Shown here: positions 58,740-64,000 of the stretch, in pieces
Position numbering within the stretch: position 1 is the first letter of the stretch
Layout: each line of letters starts with the position of its first letter
Source of the DNA: Exiguobacterium mexicanum
GTDB taxonomy: Bacteria; Bacillota; Bacilli; Exiguobacteriales; Exiguobacteriaceae
Length of the DNA stretch: 64,000 nt
Assembly (NCBI RefSeq): GCF_005960665.1
Contig: NZ_CP040676.1
Coordinates: forward strand, 1,994,501 to 2,058,500
Reading direction: 5' to 3'
Translations under genes and position numbers: made by a program
Notes under the pieces: generated by a model
What the model was told of the DNA's origin: nothing
What the model saw: the letters and a program-made list of their open reading frames with translations, nothing else
Database searches by the model: none

Positions 58740-58754
58740 TTGTAAGCGCTATTA
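58740..58754. promoter_or_regulatory. Second cre-like box at the msmX start site
   Basis: TTGTAAGCGCTATTA matches the cre consensus except for one C-to-T change. It begins about 6 bases after the -10, at the likely transcription start. Confidence 0.55.
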
Positions 58755-58785
58755 TACAAGAACAGATTCTCAGGAGGCTAACGAC

Positions 58786-59886
58786 ATGGCAGAAATTCAA
58801 TTGAACCACATTGATAAAATATACGAAGGTGGCGACTCAAAGGCAGTCAGCGATTTTAACTTGCACATCAAGGACCGCGAGTTCATCGTCTTCGTCGGAC
58901 CTTCAGGTTGCGGTAAATCGACGACACTCCGTATGATCGCCGGACTCGAAGAAATCTCGAGCGGGGACTTCATCATCGATGGCAAGCGCATGAACGACGT
59001 CGCACCGAAAGACCGCGACATCGCGATGGTCTTCCAAAACTATGCCCTTTACCCGCACATGAGTGTGTATGACAACATGGCGTTCGGTTTGAAACTTCGC
59101 AAGTTTCCGAAAGATGAAATCGATCGTCGCGTCCAAGATGCGGCCCGTATCCTCGGACTTGAAGAATACCTTCAACGTAAGCCGAAAGCACTCTCAGGTG
59201 GTCAGCGTCAACGTGTCGCCATCGGCCGTGCCATCGTTCGTGATGCCAAAGTGTTCTTGATGGATGAGCCGCTCTCAAACTTGGATGCCAAGCTTCGCGT
59301 TCAAATGCGTAAAGAAATCATCCAATTGCACAACCGTCTCGACACGACGACGATTTACGTTACCCATGACCAAACGGAAGCGATGACACTCGCGACTCGC
59401 ATCGTTATCATGAAAGACGGAATCATCCAACAAGTCGGTTCGCCGAAAGAAGTATATGAAAACCCGGACAACATCTTCGTAGCCGGCTTCATCGGATCAC
59501 CTTCAATGAACTTCTTCCGCGGTAAATTGGCTGATGGGAAGTTCCTCGTCGGTGGTGAAGAAATCAACGTCCCTGAAGGCAAAATGAAAGGTCTTCGTGA
59601 CCGCGGTTACGTCGGTAAAGAGCTCGTTCTCGGAATCCGTCCAGAATCGATCCACGATGAGCCGATCTACATCGACTCACCAACGACGCACACGTTCCGC
59701 ACACATATCGACGTCGCCGAGCTCATGGGCGCTGAGTCATACTTGTACGCTGAACTTGGCGGCCACCAGTTCACGGCTCGCATCGATGGACGTTCGAACA
59801 TCCACATGGGTGATGACGTCACACTCGCACTCGATATGACGAAAGCTCACTTCTTCGACACGGAAACGGAACAAGTCATACGTTAA
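58786..59886 (+). CDS. msmX: Multi-sugar ABC transporter ATPase
   Basis: A 366-residue MsmX/UgpC-type ATPase: Walker A GPSGCGKST, signature LSGGQRQRVA, Walker B VFLMDEPLSN, H-loop THDQTEA, and a C-terminal TOBE/OB regulatory domain. In Bacillus one such ATPase powers many sugar importers. AGGAGG lies 8 bases before ATG. It has two cre-like boxes in its promoter. No permease genes are adjacent, as expected for a shared ATPase. Confidence 0.9.
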   Translation: MAEIQLNHIDKIYEGGDSKAVSDFNLHIKDREFIVFVGPSGCGKSTTLRMIAGLEEISSGDFIIDGKRMNDVAPKDRDIAMVFQNYALYPHMSVYDNMAFGLKLRKFPKDEIDRRVQDAARILGLEEYLQRKPKALSGGQRQRVAIGRAIVRDAKVFLMDEPLSNLDAKLRVQMRKEIIQLHNRLDTTTIYVTHDQTEAMTLATRIVIMKDGIIQQVGSPKEVYENPDNIFVAGFIGSPSMNFFRGKLADGKFLVGGEEINVPEGKMKGLRDRGYVGKELVLGIRPESIHDEPIYIDSPTTHTFRTHIDVAELMGAESYLYAELGGHQFTARIDGRSNIHMGDDVTLALDMTKAHFFDTETEQVIR

Positions 59887-59889
59887 TAC

Positions 59890-59927
59890 AAAAATCCCTT
59901 CGATTGGTTGCAATCGAAGGGATTTCT
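59890..59927. terminator. Bidirectional terminator
   Basis: A 15-bp AAATCCCTTCGATTG/CAATCGAAGGGATTT stem between the convergent msmX and amino-acid permease genes. Confidence 0.8.
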
Positions 59928-59932
59928 TTGTG

Positions 59933-60583
59933 TCAGCGAATCGCATACCGACGTTCGAGACGATGCTGCCCCGCCTGGATGAGCGTCGACAAGATCCAAT
60001 AGATCGATGCCGAGAACAAGAGGAGCGGCATGACGAGATACGTCGTCGCGGCAATTTGGTCCGACACGTACGTCAACTCTTGGACGGCGATGACCGAACC
60101 GAGCGACGTCGATTTGATAATATCGATGACCGAGTTGGACACCGGTGGGATCGCACGCGATAGCGCCTGGGGGAAGATGATATCCTTGAAGCGCTTCGCA
60201 CGCGGGATGCCGAGGGCGACACTCGCCTCGACTTGTCCTTGGTCGACCGAATTGATCGCCGCCCGGAACGCTTCCGAGATATAGGCCGCGAAGTGAAGGC
60301 CTAACCCGAAGATGAGCGCCTGCATCCCGCTCAACTGAACGAATCCGGTCAAACCGACGTACAAGATGAGAAGTTGCAACAAGAGCGGTGTGCCCCGGAA
60401 GAACGAGATATACGTGCGCGTGAACAAACGAACGACTTTGACAGGGCTGCTGTGTAAGACAGCGATGATCAGACCGAGCACCAAGGCGAGGAGAATCGAC
60501 AGGATACTGGCGATCAACGTCAATTGTACGGCTTCGATATAGGCCGAACGGTTCTCGATGACGGTCGTGATCAGTTCACTCAT
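59933..60583 (-). CDS. Amino-acid ABC transporter permease
   Basis: 216 residues, His/Glu/Gln/Arg-type (HEQRO) permease: five helices, with YISFFRGTPLLLQLLILYVGL and the EAA loop AYISEAFRAAINSVDQGQVEASVALG. Forms the membrane pore of a polar amino-acid importer. It overlaps the solute-binding gene by 4 bases (ATGA). No ATPase gene is in this operon. Confidence 0.88.
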   Translation of the reverse strand: MSELITTVIENRSAYIEAVQLTLIASILSILLALVLGLIIAVLHSSPVKVVRLFTRTYISFFRGTPLLLQLLILYVGLTGFVQLSGMQALIFGLGLHFAAYISEAFRAAINSVDQGQVEASVALGIPRAKRFKDIIFPQALSRAIPPVSNSVIDIIKSTSLGSVIAVQELTYVSDQIAATTYLVMPLLLFSASIYWILSTLIQAGQHRLERRYAIR

Positions 60584-61338
60584 TGACTGATGTCCTCACC
60601 GAAGTACTTCTCACCGATCTCAGCCATCGTGCCGTCTTCTTGCATTTCAGCGAGCGCCTCGTTCAAGCCTTCGAGCACGTCCGAGTCTTGGCGTGTCATG
60701 AAGCCGGCTTCGCTCTTGTTGAAGACGTCACCTACCGCTTTCACGTCGTAACCTGTCTTCTCTAGCTCCGTCAAGATGAAGAGACGGTCGTTGAGCGCCG
60801 CATCGAGACGTCCGACTTGAAGGTCTTGGAGCACTTGGTTCGCGCCTTTGTAGAACTTCACTTCAGCACCGGCTTCTTCAGCGAGCTTGGCGTAGACCGA
60901 TCCTTGTGTCGAGCCGACGACTTTGCCGTCGAGGTCATCGATGCCTTGAATGTCTTCGTTGTCCGAAGCGACGATGACTTGCGCACCTGATACCGCGTAC
61001 GGAGTTGAGAACGCGTATTTCTCTTCACGTTCTGGGGTGATACTCATTTGGTTGGCAATCATGTCGATGCGTTCCGCGTCGAGTGCTGGAACGAGTCCTT
61101 TGAAGTCCATCGGCTCGTATTCGACCGTGTAACCGGCACGCTCGGCCGCTTCGTTCAATACGTCGATGTCATACCCTGTGATTTCACCTTTGTCTTTGTA
61201 CGTGAATGGCGGGTACGTCGCTTCTGTCCCGACTGTGATGACGGCTTCTTCTGAGCCGCTGTCTGTCTCTGTCCCGCAAGCCGCGAGCACCCCGAACGAT
61301 GCTCCGATTGCAAGTACTGCTGTTAATGATTTTTTCAT
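60580..61338 (-). CDS. Amino-acid ABC transporter substrate-binding lipoprotein
   Basis: 252 residues of family 3 binding protein. The signal and lipobox are ASFGVLAAC (lipidated Cys about residue 21). The mature part begins with a TEATYPPF block and contains VVGSTQGSVYAKLAEEAG and a late YDVKAVGDVFN. Captures a polar amino acid outside the membrane and hands it to the permease, whose gene follows. GGAAATTACC precedes ATG. Confidence 0.88.
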   Translation of the reverse strand: MKKSLTAVLAIGASFGVLAACGTETDSGSEEAVITVGTEATYPPFTYKDKGEITGYDIDVLNEAAERAGYTVEYEPMDFKGLVPALDAERIDMIANQMSITPEREEKYAFSTPYAVSGAQVIVASDNEDIQGIDDLDGKVVGSTQGSVYAKLAEEAGAEVKFYKGANQVLQDLQVGRLDAALNDRLFILTELEKTGYDVKAVGDVFNKSEAGFMTRQDSDVLEGLNEALAEMQEDGTMAEIGEKYFGEDISQ

Positions 61339-61428
61339 GGTAATTTCCGCCTTCCTGATAATCCGTATATGATTACATGGTTATGAACAATACACTCATC
61401 ATACTGACGGGGGCATATCTTGTCAAAC

Positions 61429-61458
61429 AAAAGACACCACCCTCGTCAGGGCGGTGTC
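61429..61458 (-). terminator. Terminator after pgcA
   Basis: Minus-strand GACACCGCCCT/AGGGTGGTGTC stem with TTTT tail. Confidence 0.75.
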
Positions 61459-61463
61459 GTCGA

Positions 61464-63191
61464 TTAATCGATTGCTTTCGCTTGCTTCATGACATCGCGT
61501 TCAATCGCTTCCCGTTTCACTGTCGTTTTCTCCGCGCTATCGGCGTGGACACTGAAATAGAATTTGATTTTCGGTTCGGTCCCAGACGGACGCAGGCAGA
61601 ACCATGAGCCGTCCTCGAAGATGAATTTGAGTACGTTCGACGACGGCAACTCGATCGCTTCCGTCTCGCCTTGCTGCAAGTTTTTCGCGACTTGTTGCTT
61701 ATAGTCTTCAAAGCGGACGACTTCGTACCCTCCGACTTCCTGCGGCGGATTGGCGCGGAACGCCTCCATCATTCGACCGATCTGTTCGAGACCGGCTTTC
61801 CCTTTCAATGTCATCGATTGGAGCGACTCTTCATAGAAGCCATACTTCTCATAGACAGCTTGGAGCGCATCGTATAACGTGCGTCCTTGTTGTTTATGGA
61901 AGGCTGCCATCTCAGCGCCGAGCAAGCACGCCTGGACGGCATCCTTGTCACGGCAGAAGTCGCCAATCAAATACCCGTAGCTCTCTTCGTAGCCGAACAA
62001 GAACGTATATTCACCAGATTCTTCATATTGTTTGATCTTCTCACCGATGAACTTAAAGCCGGTGAGCGTATTCTCGAGGTGAACCCCATACGCCTTGGCG
62101 ATGGCCGCGCCAAGTTCAGACGTGACGATCGTCTTCGCGACGAAACCGTTCGTCGGAAGCGTCCCCGTCTCGACTTTCTGAGACAGAATGTAATCCATGA
62201 GGAGCGCCCCGGTCTGGTTCCCCGTCAAGACGAACCATTCGCCGTTGCGGGCACGGACCGTGAAGCCGACACGGTCGGCGTCTGGGTCCGTCGCCATGAG
62301 CAAGTCGGCGCCGACGCGGTCGCCGTACTGCATCGCGAGCTCAAACGCGGCCCGTTCTTCCGGGTTCGGATAACTGACCGTCGGGAACGACCCGTCTGGC
62401 TCGGCCTGCTCCTCGACGATGGTGACATGTTCAAATCCATACGCCTTCAACCCTTCCATGACCGGGCGACGTCCCGTCCCGTGGAGTGGCGAGTAGACGA
62501 TTTTAAGCGGGTCTCCTTGCACATCCGTATGAATGCGAATCGATTGAAGGGCCTCCATATAAGCCGCATCGACCGACGCATCGACGGTGACGAGCGTGCC
62601 GTCGGCGCGGAGTGGGGCTTCATCTTGGACTTCGATCTTTAATTCGTCTTCGATTGCGTTGACGTACGAGACGAGCTCATCGGCCTCGGCCGGTGGCAAC
62701 TGTCCGCCATCGGCACCGTATACTTTAAAACCGTTATATTCTGGCGGGTTGTGGCTCGCCGTGATGACGATGCCTCCAAATGCGTTTAAATGTCTGACGG
62801 CGAACGACAACTCTGGTGTGGCCCGCAGGCTTGGGAACAAGTATGTCTTAATCCCGTTCGAGGCGAGCGTACGCGCCGCTTCGAGCGCGAACTCCGGCGA
62901 GAAGTGACGTGAGTCGTGGGCGATGACAACGCCGTGACGTTTCGCTTCTTCGCCCGAGGCAGCGATAAAGTCCGCGAATCCTTGCGATGCCTTACGAATC
63001 GTATACATGTTCATCCGGTTCGCACCTGGTCCGATTTCCCCGCGCATACCGCCCGTCCCGAATTCGAGCGTCTTATAAAAGGCGTCCTCGAGCGACGTCT
63101 CGTCTTGCTCCATTTCCTCAAGCTCGGCGCGCAAGTGCGGTTCGAGCGCCTCGTGTTGTTTCCATCGGTCATATGTCTGTTGCCATGTCAT
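61464..63191 (-). CDS. pgcA: Alpha-phosphoglucomutase
   Basis: 575 residues of the phosphohexomutase superfamily; interconverts glucose 1- and 6-phosphate for UDP-glucose and anionic polymers. The phosphoserine loop is TASHNPPEYNGFKVYG, metal-binding ATDPDADRVG, sugar-binding GYEESYGYLIGDF, and C-terminal RPSGTEPKIKFYF. The ATG at 63191 follows GAAAGGGG; the frame extends 7 codons further without a site. A supply of UDP-glucose would also serve carotenoid glucosylation, though no link is shown. Confidence 0.9.
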   Translation of the reverse strand: MTWQQTYDRWKQHEALEPHLRAELEEMEQDETSLEDAFYKTLEFGTGGMRGEIGPGANRMNMYTIRKASQGFADFIAASGEEAKRHGVVIAHDSRHFSPEFALEAARTLASNGIKTYLFPSLRATPELSFAVRHLNAFGGIVITASHNPPEYNGFKVYGADGGQLPPAEADELVSYVNAIEDELKIEVQDEAPLRADGTLVTVDASVDAAYMEALQSIRIHTDVQGDPLKIVYSPLHGTGRRPVMEGLKAYGFEHVTIVEEQAEPDGSFPTVSYPNPEERAAFELAMQYGDRVGADLLMATDPDADRVGFTVRARNGEWFVLTGNQTGALLMDYILSQKVETGTLPTNGFVAKTIVTSELGAAIAKAYGVHLENTLTGFKFIGEKIKQYEESGEYTFLFGYEESYGYLIGDFCRDKDAVQACLLGAEMAAFHKQQGRTLYDALQAVYEKYGFYEESLQSMTLKGKAGLEQIGRMMEAFRANPPQEVGGYEVVRFEDYKQQVAKNLQQGETEAIELPSSNVLKFIFEDGSWFCLRPSGTEPKIKFYFSVHADSAEKTTVKREAIERDVMKQAKAID

Positions 63192-63290
63192 GGTCAGTTC
63201 CCCTTTCGACATTCAAAAATTCAATCGAAGTACTCGCCAATTTGTTCCATCTTGTATACGATGGGAGTAACGAAACTTCGAGGTGATACT

Positions 63291-64000
63291 ATGTTTCCAA
63301 CTATGCGTGCCCAAGAATTGAAACACATCGTCCATACGGACTCGATTCGCTTTATTGATTGTCGTTATTCATTAAACGACGCCTCATACGGAAAATATGT
63401 GTATCGACAGGGGCATCTCCCGAACGCCGTCTTCCTCGATTTGATGGAAGATTTATCTGGTCCCGTGTCCGAACACGGTGGGCGCCATCCACTGCCGTCA
63501 AAAGAAGCATGGACCGAGACGCTTCGCCGAATCGGGATTCAAAAAGATGACTTGATCATCATTTACGATGACGGATTCCCTTATGCCGCCCGTGCTTGGT
63601 GGTTATTCAAATGGGCCGGCCATGAGCGTGTCATCGTGCTCGAGGGCGGGATTCAGTCCGGAATCACTTACTGCGGCGAGACGACGACGGACGTTCCGTC
63701 CTACCCCGCCTCAGATTACGTCCCAGCGTTCCAAGACGAGATGATTGCGACGATCGAAGACGTCCGTGCCGCCACGGTCACGGGCGGGCTCTATGATTCA
63801 CGGACGGCCGACCGGTACGACGGCAGCCATGAACCGATTGATCGCAAACCGGGCCATATCCCGAACGCCGTCCTTTGTCCGTATGCCGAAGCCGTCACCG
63901 ACCTCGGCACACTTCAAGATTTTCATGATTTGAGAGAGCTGTACGCCAACGTCCTCGACGTCCCCAACCCCATCTTCTATTGCGGGAGCGGAGTCACCGC
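63291..64000 (+). CDS. Thiosulfate/3-mercaptopyruvate sulfurtransferase, cut by window end
   Basis: 236 codons are visible and the frame is still open at the right edge. Two rhodanese modules: the first has FIDCRYSLND, then GHLPNAVFLDL and WWLFKWAGHERV; the second has YDSRTADRYDG, then GHIPNAVLCPY and the catalytic loop YCGSGVTA with its cysteine at the very end. Transfers sulfane sulfur to cyanide or thiols. GAGGTG precedes ATG 63291. Divergent from pgcA. Confidence 0.87.
   Translation, partial: MFPTMRAQELKHIVHTDSIRFIDCRYSLNDASYGKYVYRQGHLPNAVFLDLMEDLSGPVSEHGGRHPLPSKEAWTETLRRIGIQKDDLIIIYDDGFPYAARAWWLFKWAGHERVIVLEGGIQSGITYCGETTTDVPSYPASDYVPAFQDEMIATIEDVRAATVTGGLYDSRTADRYDGSHEPIDRKPGHIPNAVLCPYAEAVTDLGTLQDFHDLRELYANVLDVPNPIFYCGSGVT

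Noticed and set aside
59886-59933. MsmX as the ATPase for the adjacent amino-acid transporter
   Set aside because: MsmX belongs to the sugar (CUT1/UgpC-like) class with a TOBE regulatory domain, is on the opposite strand and is separated by a bidirectional terminator.
61887-62642. A 251-codon plus-strand frame opposite pgcA
   Set aside because: Antisense shadow of a conserved phosphoglucomutase; no supporting signals.

Overview
The window looks like a chromosomal segment of a pigmented, moderately GC-rich Bacillota, most likely Exiguobacterium. This is inference from gene content, not a database match. It carries a staphyloxanthin-type C30 carotenoid locus (CrtM, CrtN and CrtP-like enzymes). 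It also has Bacillus-style gene orders: hemE-hemH-hemY, hit/ecsA-ecsB, yhaH-scoC-yhaI-prsA-yhaM, yheA-yheB, cssR-cssS, addB-addA, csoR-copA-copZ, and a PucR-type regulator next to msmX. Strong AGGAGG-type ribosome binding sites, cre boxes, a TnrA box and a Fur box fit the same group.

Layout. 1-900: end of a YbaK/EbsC deacylase and pssA. 970-4936: a rightward carotenoid operon (CruF-like protein, acyltransferase, glycosyltransferase, CrtP-like oxidase). 4964-5324: an intergenic stretch that folds into six hairpins, each with a C-rich loop, ending in a strong terminator; it is read here as an unannotated small RNA and is the most interesting item in the window. 5341-6374: an IS30-family element. 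6427-11311 leftward: crtM, a CrtN paralogue, crtN and a methyltransferase. 11414-14857: YisL, and a large multi-domain sensor kinase with a receiver-only response regulator. 14973-21999: addA/addB. 22158-29324: truncated haemoglobin, two unknown small proteins, an RND exporter, ComK and the CssRS secretion-stress system. 29455-29597: a tiny Fur-box-controlled membrane peptide. 29661-32290: copper homeostasis genes. 32386-36613: acyl-CoA ligase, a degenerate EIIA-like protein, LplJ and a HAD phosphatase. 36703-40056: late haem synthesis genes. 40173-41905: divergent tnrA and amtB. 41945-47349: the ecs/hit neighbourhood, invaded by an IS3-family element and carrying a stress-membrane-protein gene. 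47400-51324: scoC, prsA and yhaM. 51440-56126: a CorA-like channel, DNA polymerase IV, a lipoprotein and an SLC13 permease. 56256-61338: YheA/B, a PucR-like regulator, MsmX and an amino-acid ABC transporter. 61464-64000: phosphoglucomutase and a rhodanese cut by the window end.

How they work together. The carotenoid genes together encode C30 backbone synthesis, desaturation, oxidation, glycosylation and acylation of a membrane pigment. ScoC, PrsA, CssRS, EcsAB and YhaM form a secretion and stationary-phase cluster of the kind known in Bacillus. CsoR-CopA-CopZ is a self-contained copper efflux unit. cre boxes lie at the EIIA-like gene, the SLC13 permease and msmX, suggesting CcpA control of carbon traffic. 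TnrA probably activates the adjacent ammonium transporter gene.

Gene starts were chosen by ribosome-binding-site spacing and often lie downstream of the longest possible start. Family names rest on motif recognition by eye; no search was run.
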